Positions 12,384 through 24,377 of a stretch of DNA of 64,000 nt are shown here, one piece after another. Every line of letters starts with the position of its first letter. The first letter of the stretch is position 1. The notes under the pieces were generated by a model, which saw nothing but the letters and a program-made list of their open reading frames with translations, did not search any database and was not told the DNA's origin. Source of the DNA: Prinsepia uniflora. Lineage: Eukaryota; Streptophyta; Magnoliopsida; Rosales; Rosaceae. The translations under genes and the position numbers were made by a program. The DNA lies in the NCBI GenBank assembly GCA_032719365.1, contig CM064865.1, positions 34,646,065 through 34,710,064 on the forward strand. The letters run 5' to 3'.

Positions 12384-15366
12384 GGACAGGACCCGTCCCA
12401 AATCCCTCGGGATTAGCGTGGGACGTGCCTGCTCCCGTCTGACACGAAGTGTCAGACCAAGGATATTTCCATCCTTTGCCCAACCGGGGCTATCAGAGTA
12501 CGCCAGGATCCGAAGGAGGAATGTGAATGTCTCGTCTCTGCTACAGCCGCATCCGTGATCAACCTGAAGGGCATTCAAAATATGAAAACTGCAAGTGGAC
12601 AAAACAAATATTTTATAAAAACATTTCATAAAATACCTTTATGCCCTTCATTAAAAACATATGCATGCATTCAAAAACCATCTCTAGGGTTCATGCCCAG
12701 TTCCCATAAACCGTCATGAACCATCAAACCATTTGGACCTTGACCCGAAATCAATCAAACCATAACTGGGACCTCCGCCCAAACCAAAACACGTGGGAAC
12801 TCATCCCAAAACCATCTTATAAGGGTCTCAGCCCAAAACCAATACGCGTGGGTCTCAGCCCGACGCCATCTGAGTGAAAACTCGTACACATATACATATA
12901 TACATATATAACCCATCCTAGACACTTCAGGAGAAGATGCCAACTCGGGGCACACAGCCCCTAGGGAACACATCCCCGATATAGTCATGATGTCTCTCTA
13001 TATATAAGTATGCATACTACCCGGGGTCTTACTCCGAGTCTTCTCCCAGGAATTCTCCATCTGGGAGGCTCATCTTCGGACCTAGTCCAATCATCTCTCC
13101 GGAATCTGGTTCGGGACCACATCATAACGCCCACTTCTGGAACGGGATCCCTATGGGGATACCCACTCTGGTCTGTGGATCGTAACTCTCCAGGTCGACG
13201 TCTGGAGGAGACCAATCAATAAGCTCATAAGGAGGGTATATACATACCAGTATAGAAAACCATAAAAACGGGGCTCATGCCCGAAACACAATTCAACTGG
13301 GCCTTCCGCCCGAACATAAGACTCAATAGGGCCTCTAGCCCGATTTCACAATGAACTGGGCATCGAGCCCGATATTTCAGGGTCAGTCACGATCCCGATC
13401 ATAGCGATGCGTGCAACCATTAATCCAGAACCGCTCTCAATCCTAGTATGTCGCCGTGAACACATCACTACCGCGACCATCTCGAGACCATGGTGCACAC
13501 GTCCCTGATCGATCCTCTAAACCATCAGCACTCCGAAGTTGAGCCTCTAGTGGCTGCTCGACAACGGGACGTGCATCGTGACCTCTCCGGAAGGAACACA
13601 TCCCAATCCGGAGGCGAGCATCACGTCGTCCGTTGCCGTGCACACAACACCCGTCGCAACCACGACTCAGACATACGGGTCATCAATAGGGTCTCATGCC
13701 CGAGTCAATACCAAATCCAAATGTGTCTCATGCCCGATTTTACCTTTTCAAAACCATTTCATGAAAACCGAAAGCGTAAGTGCGTATAAGCACGTATAAA
13801 ACTAAAAACCTTGAAGTACGTGCCCATACGTAAACACGCACACCAAATGCACTCAAGGCATCCCAAAACACATATTAAAACATATATAAAACATTTATGC
13901 AAGCATCTATTTCAGAAGAAAGTCCACTCACAGACCGTCCGCGCTGCTGCCTCGATATGCGCGTCGTACGCCTTTTCGAGTCAACCGTCGTCTCCGGGGT
14001 TCCCAAACCTGTCCAAATCACTTTAGAGGGTTACTAACTACTTAATTAACCCCTCACTAAAGCCCATAATTTTTTCAGGATTTTTAACTATTTTTAAATG
14101 CGTACCAAAACCTTCGGACAACCCGAACTATATCGAGACGATGTCCGATCGACTCGAAACCAGTCCCAAAATGTTCGTTACATCTAATAGATGATTTCGT
14201 GTGTTGAACACATTCACAAAAGATTGGAAACGCGCCCCTATGCGCCCAGGGAAGCCACTGCGCTTGAGCCCACGCGTCGGGAACTGTGACCGGTCCAATG
14301 GGTTTCCCTTCTCATTTTGGTCCGATTCCCTTCCTAATCAATCCTACAATCTTCCTTACATCCCTATGAATCTAAGTATAGGAATTAAAACATCAAAAAC
14401 CTACCCAAACTCACGGTTCGATCATCCCCTTCACGGTTAAAAACCTCTATTTTGTTCCTAGGCTTTACAACCATCAAACCCCATTAAAAACCTTCATATC
14501 AAATCCCTAGCAACCTGAATAACCTTATCCAAACGTCTAAAACAACCCATAATGTATAAATCGACAATTATAGGAAAAATGGGCTAACCGAATACCTTCT
14601 TGGGTTTGCCTCCTCCACGCCGCCATCCACGGCTGTTCAGGCTTCCAGTATCCTTCTCTTAGTTCTCAGTCCCCCTCTCTGCCTCAAACTCAGGTTGAAC
14701 CATGTGAAGGGAATGGTTTGGGTTGTACAGAGATGAAGAATGGTGTGAGATCAGGTTTTGGGTTTGCAAATGAAGAAAATGGTCGATGCATGAAGGTATA
14801 AGGATTGCCTGTGGATGGGTGACACTTGTCACTCATCCATTGGGCAGGGATTAAATATCTGGGGCCCACTAGGATCCAAAAGTTAGGTAGTTTCGTAAAA
14901 CGTACAATAGTGCCCCAAAACTTCTGTGAACAGTAACTTCGCCGTTGAACGTCCAAATTCGACGTGCCGCCTGTCTACAAATTCGTATCATCCTTATCTA
15001 CGTAACGGTCCTTGGCCCTCGACCATCTAACCACCCGGGTCAAAAGTCAACTATTGGCCCCTATTCACCCAAATTACCAAAATGCCCTTGAACTTCCGAT
15101 CGTCATAACTACTTCCACGAATGTCGAAATCGAACGTGCCACATGTCTTTGAACTCGTGACGTCCCGAACTACGTCACGGTCATCGGTCAAAGTCCATTT
15201 GATCGTTCGAAAGAAAAGTTAACTTTTTGCCCATTCTATGGGTAAAATCGTCATTTTGCACCGAACGTCTGCTAATCCTTGTCTAATCCCTGATTAGTCT
15301 CTGATTAGCGAGGCTAATCCGTCATTAATCCTTAATTAATCCCGCTAATTCGGGACGGATCGTTAC
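12384..15366 (-). mobile_element. Solo gypsy LTR inserted in the copia reverse transcriptase
   Basis: A single 2.98-kb LTR with its plus-strand left end GGACAGGACCCG (first base changed from T) and right end CGTTAC. It has no interior and no partner LTR, so it is a solo LTR left by recombination between two LTRs. The copia frame runs up to its left edge and resumes at its right edge. The target-site duplication is too decayed to read with certainty. It holds a U5 hairpin (AATCCCTCGGGATT, 12401-12414), the module between 12591 and 13931, and a perfect-arm palindrome at 14812-14837. Confidence 0.85.
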
Positions 15367-15440
15367 TGTAGAGTGTAAGTGAGTGTTTACGATAAAGTAT
15401 AAGTCATATGGGACAATTAATAGGTACCAAGTTAGATTGG
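15365..15440 (+). pseudogene. Ty1/copia reverse transcriptase fragment (continuation)
   Basis: Immediately after the solo LTR the sequence reads on as a copia reverse transcriptase N-terminus, with residues equivalent to TVGCKWVF followed by a DG-containing turn and RYQVRLAVKG. This is the direct continuation of the GLPRGKK end at 12378. After the AVKG motif a stop appears and homology is lost at about 15440, so the rest of reverse transcriptase and RNase H are gone. Confidence 0.8.
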
Positions 15441-17976
15441 CCGTCAAGGGGTAAAACAGCCCAATGCACCATCATGCACTAGCAGGACACTAGAAATCTT
15501 CCTCACATGCCTTCACACACGGCCATGCGCCTCCCTGTGCGGCTACTCACTTGCATATGTGGAAACGCACCCACACGCTCCACACGCCAGTGAGTGTGGG
15601 TGAGTGGCCAGCTTGTGGAGGCGCGTGAGGTAGTTTTCTGACATCTCATTGGCACGTGACGACGCGTGGGTCTAATTTACTACCCACAACAGCGCGCGGA
15701 TCTATATAGTTTTGAGTGTGTTTTGGTTCATGTTAAGTGTTTCTAAGTCTATTTTTAGGCTACCCTAGAAGGGTTTGACGTAGTTATTGACTTATGGGTC
15801 ATTTGTAACCTTTGTGAATAGATTTTCTAGGGTTGGACCAACTTGGGGCTTGTATTAGTTTGGATTTCCTGGTGATCTTACTCCCCGACTAGTGTGTGAG
15901 GACCCCTTTCTCAAACTTGTTGTATAATGTTGTTATATGCCCACGTTTTATGCTGATTATTTTGATTCACCTTTCGAGCATTCTTGATTGGTTATATAAT
16001 GACGTAGCATACCTTGATTGGTCATTTTATGATAATTACTATGAGCATGTTATGACTGCTTATTATATGGCACCCTTTTTGTATGCTAGTTAAGATCTTG
16101 CTTGATCACGTATTTCCTATGTATGAATGGTTGAGTTATCTGCTGCATTTGCATATTTAGATAGCTTCTTTGATGACAGTTAGTGCATATTAGTCATAAG
16201 GGCATTATTGAGATAATAATGTTAGAATCCACTTTAGAAGTCGCTAGTATCTTGTACCCGTCTGTATGGCCACATACCAGTCTCCACGTGATTGTTCACA
16301 TGCATTGCTCGCAATACTAGTTAATAGAGCTAGCTTGTTCTCGAGCTCTAGGGAGCTTATGGTGATGGTGCTACATCACCCAGCTTTCACGTGACCATGG
16401 TACGCGAGAATTATAGATACCTAGCCTGTCATATGCGTATGGCTAGAGTGACTCATGAGCAAGTGTTTAGTGGATTAACATGTGTTGCATTTTTTTCAGC
16501 CTGGCTCACTTGATCATTTGTTATTTTATTGTTATTTCTCCTAGAACGTGCAAGTTAAGGTTTCTTATTTATGAGTTTTCTGAAAAATTGAGGGGTTAGA
16601 GCATATTTTACTTTTTGTGGTCTTACACTGAAATATTTTAGTGGGTCCACTCACCCTTGATTTTTGAACCTCTTAGGTCCCAGCCTTATTTCACGTATTT
16701 CAGGGAGGTTTCGTTTGCTGCTCTGACATTTATTGCAAAGGTTAGAGCGGCGAGGTGGAAATTGGGTAATGCATGTTTAGTTACTTAATTGTATGATCAT
16801 CATTAGTTGTCTATGCTCTATACTTACGCTGTAACGGTGAAATGTAATCGGCTTTTGTTGGTTACATTTCACTCAACCTCCTAAAACACAACATTTTTAA
16901 TTAATTGGTTTTCATCATCTGGATGTCACCGTCTAGATGTTGGCCAACATGTGTCAATCCTGGCGTCTTAGTGGACTTTTTGGATTGGGAGTTTTAGGAC
17001 TTGTCGTTAGTTTTGGACATGTGATGATCATATACCCCAATTTCTAATGTTAGAGCAACTCCTCAAATAGCTAGAATTGTACTTGACGTTAGTTTTACTT
17101 CATTTATGACCTAACCGTGAGTTTTCACGAGTAGGAAAGAAGTTCATTTTAGTTTATTTATTCTTTAGTTGCGAGTTAGTTAGATTTTCTTTCGGTCAAA
17201 TTTCTCTTTTAGGTGGTACTTTCGAGTTTAGGACTTGTATAGGTGGTGTGTATGAGTTATTCGACGATGCACGTGGAAAATTTACTTTTAAGTTATTGGC
17301 TCATTTAGAAGTTTACCTCGTGTGACGAGATCTCTAGAGCCACTCTGCAAGTTCGAGTTGAATCAGTTTTTCGAAAGTCTAGGAAATCACTCTGTTAGAA
17401 TCGACTAACGAACTCGCTAGGGACTTGGGATTTTCAGAAGAAGTTCACCAAGGTTTTTGCAACAAATTACATTCTGGATTAAAGTGGAATCCTTGAGGGT
17501 TACTTCGAAGGATGTTTCTAGTTACATGAGTTGGCTAGATTAACACCTTAAGATCGACATCGTATAACTTACTATAGTTTCCATACCGTCTAATCATAGT
17601 GAACCTCCCGATATTTTGGGAAGAAAAGATCATAACCTTTACCTTATTTTTCTCTTAGGATGAATGATCATTTGTTCTTGTACGAGAATCTCTTTCATCG
17701 TTACACGTATTACAATTACTATTACTTCAGTTGCTAAACCCTCTCTTTCTCACATCAAAGTCGCAAATCAAATTGCCTGGTCAACTTGCTTTGATTGCTT
17801 GAGTTTCACGCTTTTGTATTACATGTAGTTTAGTGTAGTATTTGTCTCGCTAATCGTTATAAACAAATTAATAGCTTTTATGCAATGACTCCACTTTAAT
17901 ACCGCGTTTGTCTTCGCATTTGTTTATCCTAGTAAAATTTTTGAGTTAACTTTAACGGTGTCAAGATGGTAGTATG
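15441..17976. other. Unassigned, possibly degenerate LTR
   Basis: About 2.5 kb with no recognisable frame. It shows features common in plant LTRs, such as a GTGGGTCCACTCACCC motif near 16642 and a perfect 11-bp-arm stem (GTGAAATGTAA, 16837-16847, against TTACATTTCAC, 16862-16872). I find no TG/CA ends, primer site or duplication to define an element. It lies between the copia fragment and the next plus-strand LTR. Confidence 0.35.
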
Positions 17977-19169
17977 TGTAACGAACTATCCCGAATTCTA
18001 GGATTAGATTAGTGACTAATGAAGGATTAGTGCGGCTAAACGGGGATTAGTCGAGGATTATTGGACGTTCAGGGCGAAATTACGATTTAGCCCCTAAACG
18101 AGGGTAAAAAGTTGACTTTTGACTCGGGAGGTCTGATGCCCGAGTGCCGAGGACCGTGACGTAAATCGGAACGTCACGAGTCCGTAGCCAGGCGGCACGT
18201 CAAAATCAGACGTCAAATGGAGAAGTTATGGTCACGGGATCGAAATTGGGGATTTACGTATCGGGATCTGAATAAAACATTAATTAATTCTGATTGGGCA
18301 GATATTTGTAGGTGGGGCCCTTGGATGAGTGACACTTGTCACTCATCCCATTGGTGACTTCCCCTAAAAAGTGGATCTAATGTATTAAAATAATATTTTA
18401 TTTTTATTTTATTATTTTATTTTAAATTTATTATTTAGTTAATTTCTCCTCACATTTCTCTCTCTTGTCCCCGCGCATCAGCTTAATCTCTTCTTAGTAA
18501 TTTAACATTGAAGGGAAATAAATGAACTTGTGAGATATTTGTTTGGGATGAATTGGAATGTGAAAAAGTGTCCCTATCTCTTAGGGAATTGTGCTACCGC
18601 CCATCTATTTGTATGTGCATATGTGTATGTTTTATATGTGTGTGTTATGTGTGTTTCTCGGCCAAAAAGAAAGGAAAAAAAACTGAGAATTGTGTAGAAG
18701 AGATTATGTTGGAGTAGAACCAGAGAGAAAGGGGGAGTGAACCAGTGTTAAAAGTGAAGGAAATTGAGAAAGAAGACAAAAGGAATTAGTGCGAATCAAA
18801 GAACAGACCTGTGAGTGGAACCCGGAATTTTGGACGTGGACCTTGAAATCGAGTTTCTTGATTTTGAGCCTAGTTGTTTGAATTGAGGTTATAAACCTCT
18901 TCCTGGGATTTATACGAGCAGAATCATCGGAAAATTGAAGGTAATCACTCAAAAATAACTCTGTAACTGAGTTCGAAAATACAGTTTCTAAGCTTGATTG
19001 TATTGGACGACGTAAAGTGAGTTAATCCTGAAATTGAGGTTAGAAACATGGTTCTGGGTTAATTCCATTTAATAATACCGACAAATTATGGGATTAAAAT
19101 AGAGAATCTTTAGTATGGTTATTAACCTTTAGATATGATTAATGACAGGTTTTGGGGTTCTCAAAAATT
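17977..19169 (+). mobile_element. Plus-strand gypsy LTR, first part
   Basis: Starts with TGTAACGAACTATCCCGAAT, the LTR start of this superfamily seen elsewhere on the opposite strand. The U3 palindrome is perfect here: 12-bp arms GGATGAGTGACA and TGTCACTCATCC at 18323-18348. It stops at 19169 where the minus-strand gypsy element begins. The LTR resumes at 27398 and ends at 30071, giving about 2.1 kb without its insertions. Confidence 0.75.
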
Positions 19170-19831
19170 GAAGTCTCTGAAAACAGTTTCCCGCAAACAC
19201 AGAAACCATGACCATTTTAACTCCTCCCGAGCACGGCAAGCAGTCCCAACCCTCACGCCTTGTTTCCAATATCCTCAATTCAATTAAACAAATACTCTGA
19301 TCCGTCCACTATAGGATTTAACAATGAAATGGTGCAGGGCACTCACGGCCACACTCTGTTTTTTTTCACGGTGATGAACAGTAACCCGTGTGAAAAGACC
19401 AAAATGCCCTCAGGGCAATAATTACCAAAATGCCCTCCAACTTCCGTCACCCGTAACTCGGTCATCCGACGTCCGGTTCACGCGTGCCGCCTGTCGTTGT
19501 ACTCGGGGCGTCGAGACGAACATAACGGTCTTCGAGTCAAGTGAAAACCAAATGTCAAACAAAAAGTCAACTTTTTCCCCCTAGTCGTCCAAATTATGAT
19601 AATGCCCCTGAGTTTCCGAACGTCATAACTTTCACCCTGTTCGTCCGAATCGGACGTGCCACCTGTCTATGAACTCGTGACGTCCCGAACTACGTCACGG
19701 TCATCACTCAACGTCCGTTCGACCCTCCAATAAAAAAGTCAATAATTTGACCATACGAATCACAAGGGTAAGAACGTCATTTTATTCATTATTTTACAAT
19801 ATTACATTTTCTGAATTTCCGGGGCGTTACA
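19170..19831 (-). mobile_element. Truncated 3' LTR of the gag-pol gypsy element
   Basis: 662 bp, matching 26735-27397 of the 5' LTR with 13 substitutions and one indel by my count (about 2%). On the minus strand it begins TGTAACGCCCCGG directly after the polypurine tract. The remaining 2.3 kb of this LTR is absent: at 19170 the homology stops and plus-strand LTR sequence begins. I infer a deletion after insertion. Confidence 0.9.
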
Positions 19832-19832
19832 A

Positions 19833-19846
19833 ATCTCCCCCCCTTA
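19833..19846 (-). promoter_or_regulatory. Polypurine tract of the gypsy element
   Basis: On the minus strand the bases read TTAAGGGGGGGAGATT just before the LTR start TGTAACG. This is the usual site for priming plus-strand DNA synthesis. It follows the gag-pol stop codon by about 20 bases. Confidence 0.85.
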
Positions 19847-19866
19847 AGAAATTTCGTCCCGAAATT

Positions 19867-22800
19867 TCAAGGAAACAGATAGGGGAACTGTTCTCGCATC
19901 TGCGCCTCGGGTTCCCATGTGGCTTCCTCCACATTCTGGTTCCTCCAGAGAACCTTTACCAGAGGAACGGTCTTCCGGCGTAGTACTTTATCCTTTCGGT
20001 CTAAAATCTGCACCGGCTATTCTTCGAAACTCAAATCCTCTCGGAGTTCAATGGGTTGTTCCTCCAGCACATGAGATGCGTCGAACACGTATTTCCGCAA
20101 CATCGACACGTGGAAAACATCGTGGACCTTCGAAAGCTCTGGCGGTAGTGCCAACCTGTAGGCCACCGGGCCAATCCTCTCCGTGATCTCATAAGGTCTG
20201 ATGTAACGAGGGCTCAACTTCCCTCGCCTGCCAAATCTCACTACACCCTTCCAAGGGGACAGTCTCAGAAATACCCATTCTCCGATCGCAAACTCAAGAT
20301 CTCGAATCTGATGGTCCACATAGCTCTTTTGTCTGTCTTGGGCTGCCTTGAGCCAATCTCTGATGAGTTTGACCTTCTCGGTTGTCAGTTCCACCAATTC
20401 GGATTTAGTTAGCTTCCTTTCACCCACATCCGTCCAACACAACGGGGTTCTGCACTGCCGTCCGTACAAGGCTTCGTACGGAGCCATCCCAATGCTCGCC
20501 TGATAGCTGTTATTGTAGGCAAATTCCATCAAGGCTAGATGTGATTCCCAAGTGTCCTGAAATTGTAAAACGCAAGCTCGCATCATATCCTCTAGTATCT
20601 GGATGGTCCGCTCAGACTGGCCGTCAGTCTGAGGATGAAATGCGGTACTGAAACGAAGTTTGGTCCCAAAAGCCTCCTGTAGACTTTTCCAAAACCGAGA
20701 AGTAAACCTCGGGTCTCTGTCAGAAACTATTGATTCTAGAGTACCGTGCAACCGGATGATCTCGTCGATAAATAACTGAGCCAACTGTGTCATCCTGAAG
20801 TTCTCTCGCACCGGCAAGAAATAAGCTGATTTCGTAAGCCTGTCCACAATCACCCAAACTCCATCGTGACCTCTGGTTGTCCTAGGAAGTCCAAACACAA
20901 AATCCATCGTTAGGTGATCCCATTTCCATTCCGGGATAGGTAGGGGTTGCAAGGCTCCGTAAGGTCGTTGTCTCTCAGCCTTCACTTGCTGGCAAATCAG
21001 ACACCTACTGACAAACTCGGCAATCTCCCGTTTCATACCCGGCCACCAGTAGTGTTCCCGCAAGGTACGATACATCTTGGTCCCACCAGGATGCATCGCG
21101 TAGGCCGAACTATGAGCCTCGTCCAAGATTTCCTTCTTCAGTGCCTCAACGTCGGGCACGCACAACCGTCCTTCTTTTAGCAAAGCTCCATCCACCCTGA
21201 CTGTGAAATCTAGCCGCTCACCGACTTCCACTTCAATCCGAAGTACACACGAGACAGGATCTTGAGATTGAGCCTCAACGATCCGATCGATCAAAAGTGG
21301 TCTCACATGAAAATTAGCCAGCAAGACACCTTGGCCATCCAAACCCAAATCAATGCTAGTCTTACGGAGTTCAACCAAAAGTGGTAAATGAACCGTCCGT
21401 AGATGTGCTACAGAATGCGTTGACTTCCGGCTTAGAGCATCAGCCACAACATTGGCTTTTCCCGGGTGGTACTCAATCGTGCAATCATAATCCTTAATCA
21501 GCTCTAGCCACCCTCGTTGCCTCACATTTAACTCCTTCTGAGTGAACAAGTACTTCAGGCTCTTGTGATCCGTGAACATTCTGCAAGTCGCACCATACAA
21601 GTGATGTCTCCAAATTTTCAACGCATGCACAACAGCAGCTAACTCCAAGTCGTGCGTAGGATAATTGCGCTCATGCGGCTTCAACTGGCGCGAAGCATAG
21701 GCAATCACTTTCCCATGCTGCATTAGCACACATCCCAAACCCTGTAAGGATGCATCATTGTACACCTCGAATTCTCCGCTGTCGTCTGGTAGGGTCAATA
21801 TAAGAGCAGATGTCAACCTTTCCTTTAGCTCCCGAAAACTACGCTCATAATCGTCATCCCAGAAAAATTTGACTCCCTTCTGCGTCAGTCGCGTCAACGG
21901 GGCAGAAATGGTAGAGAAACCCTCTACAAACCTCCTGTAGTACCCAGCCAAACCCAAGAAACTTCTAACTTCAGTGACGGTCCTCGGTTGTTCCCACTTC
22001 GCCACTGCCTCAATTTTCTGAGAATCCACACTGATTCCGCCTGTTGAGATTACATGCCCCAAGAAACTCACGCTCATCAACCAAAACTGACACTTGCTGA
22101 GCTTCGCATACAACTGGTTTTCCCTCAAGGTACCTAGCACCATCCTTAAGTGCTCTTCGTGCGCTTCCGCACTCCTCGAGTAGACTAGGATATCGTCGAT
22201 GAACACGATGACAAAGTGATCCAAGTATGGTTGCAACACTCGGTTCATCAAATCCATAAACGCTGCGGGTGCGTTGGTCAAACCAAACGGCATCATAAGG
22301 AACTCATAATGACCATATCGGGTCCTAAAGGCTGTCTTGGGTACATCCTCATCCTTAACCCGCAACTGATGATACCTAGAACGAAGATCAATTTTGGAGA
22401 AGTACTGCGCTCCTCGCAGCTGATCGAACAAATCATCGATCCGAGGCAATAGGTATTTGTTCCTGACTGTTACTTTATTCAGTTGCCTGTAATCGATGCA
22501 CAGTCTCAAACTCTCATCCTTTTTCTTCACAAACAACACCGGGGCTCCCCATGGGGATACACTCGGTCGAATAAATCCCATCTCAAGTAATTCTGGTAAC
22601 TGCGCCTTCAACTCTTTCAACTTAGCTGGCGCCATACGATACGGAGTCTGAGAGATAGGTTGCGTACCTGGAACCAGATCAATAGTGAACTCGACATCTC
22701 GATGCGGTGGCAATCCCGGTAGATCCTCCGGAAAGACATCCGGGAACTCCCATACTATCGGTATATCCTCCACCCTCAATGGTGCAGCTCGGGAGTCCAT

Positions 22801-24278
22801 CACTTGGGATAAGTATCCCTGGCACCCCTTCCTCAACAACTTACTTGCCTTCAGGGCTGAAATCACTCCGACAGGAGTTGCTCGTTGTACTCCCTGAAAG
22901 GTGGTTTCCAGTAACCCCGGGCTCCGAAAAGTAACCTTCTTATCGACACATTCGATAGAAGCATGATGGAGCGTCAACCAATCCATTCCCAAAATGACAT
23001 CAAAGTCGTGCAAGTCCAAGAGTATCAAATCTTCTACCAGTCCAACGTCACCTAACATTACGAGACATTCCCGCAACACTTGGTTCACCACAAATACATC
23101 TCCTGTGGGTGTACTCACCCCCAAGTCACAGTCCAAGGCGGACACCTCTCTACCCGCCAACAACTCACAGTCCCGTGATATAAATGAATGAGTAGCTCCG
23201 AGATCAATTAAAGCACAAACATCATGTCCAAAGATCGTGAGTGTACCTGTCACAACACTAGGTGCTGCCCTGGCCTCCTGCTGCGTAACAGCAAAAACTC
23301 GGGCCTGTGGTCCAGCTGCTCGCCCACGGCCCCGGCCCCGACCCCTCTGTCCATTAGCCGCTCCAACACCACCTCCTCTAGTACTCCCAGTCCCAGAAAC
23401 TGCAGTTGTGCTCCGTCCCTGCTCTGCTCCACCCCGACCTGCGCCACCACCCTGTGGCAAAGATGGACACTCCCTCCGATAGTGGCCCCGCTCACCACAG
23501 AAGAAACAGATAACATTGGAATCATCTCGAGCAAAACCACCACTCTGCCGTCCTGTGGAAGCAACCGAAGTCGCGCTCGCCTGCGGAGCAGTCTGCGCCC
23601 TAGGCGCTCGGAATCCGGGACTCTGATAGTTACCATGCCTGCCATAACGATCATTGCCTGCAGATGAGGCTCCACCATAACATCCCTTCTTCGGGGCTCT
23701 CTGACCATACGATCCAGGATAAGAACGCTCTCGACGTTGTCTACCACCAGAGTACTGTGAACGTGTCGGGAGACTAGCCTCAACCCGCACTGCGGCATCT
23801 GACAACTCCCTGAGAGTAGTAAAAGCTCTGGCTGTCACAATGGCCCGTATCTCACCCCGTAGGCCAAGCTCAAACCTACGACGTTTCTCAGCCTCAGTAG
23901 ACACAAAGGTAGGAGCAAAACGGGCTAGCATCTGAAACTTCTGCTCATACTCAGCTACCGACATGCTCCCTTGTTGGAGCTGCAGAAACTCGGTCTCCCT
24001 AGCATCACAGAATGAACGGGGATAATACTGATCCCGAAACCGTTCACGAAAGGTCTCCCAAGTCACTGTACGGGCAAAAAGGTAGCCAATACAACTCGCT
24101 CCTCAAGAGGACAGTGCATCACAGCAAAAATCCGCTCGAACCGAGAAATCCAACGGTGAGCATCCTCGAGATCCGCTCCACCACTAAACACCGTAGCCCC
24201 AAGACGCTGGGCTCGTTCGATCGAAGCACTCTCGGCATCACCATCAGGTCGTGGAGGGGGTTCGCGTCGCGGAGGCAT
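19867..24278 (-). pseudogene. Ty3/gypsy chromovirus gag-pol polyprotein, nearly intact
   Basis: The best-preserved coding region in the window. From the ATG at 24278 come 71 codons of gag N-terminus. A deletion with frame shift near 24064 follows, then one 1349-codon frame (24066-20017). Domains in order, numbered in that frame: gag core (1-95), zinc knuckle CFFCGERGHYRREC (about 187-200), protease with LIDLGATHSF (about 287), reverse transcriptase (about 470-640) with the FIDDIL catalytic motif, RNase H (about 730-850) with DAS, DLE and TDHKS residues, integrase with an H2C2 zinc finger (HPGGTK to CLICQQ), the core residues in MDFVFG, VSDRDPRF and SERTIQILE, and the C-terminal GPY-like region. 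A TAG at 20017-20019 interrupts the tail; 49 further codons read as a chromodomain (VKVLWRN, EATWEPE) to a TGA at 19867. The chromodomain places it among chromoviruses, Tekay/Del-like. Because both breaks are small, it was active fairly recently. The breaks are described only. Confidence 0.95.
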
Positions 24279-24363
24279 GGCCGGTAGTCCTTCTCTGAAA
24301 GAGGAATAAGTTAGTACAATAATCGAGGCACACCCGAGTGCCAGACACGAATCGTAAACCTAG

Positions 24364-24377
24364 ACTCTGATACCAAT
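24364..24377 (-). promoter_or_regulatory. Primer binding site of the gypsy element
   Basis: The minus strand reads ATTGGTATCAGAGT right after the LTR end CCTGTCA, matching the initiator tRNA-Met complement. The gag ATG follows about 85 bases later. Confidence 0.9.

Noticed and set aside
23250..23798. 182-codon minus-strand frame and plus-strand frames overlapping gag
   Set aside because: Shadows of the gag frame at 24066-20017, which carries all the recognised motifs.
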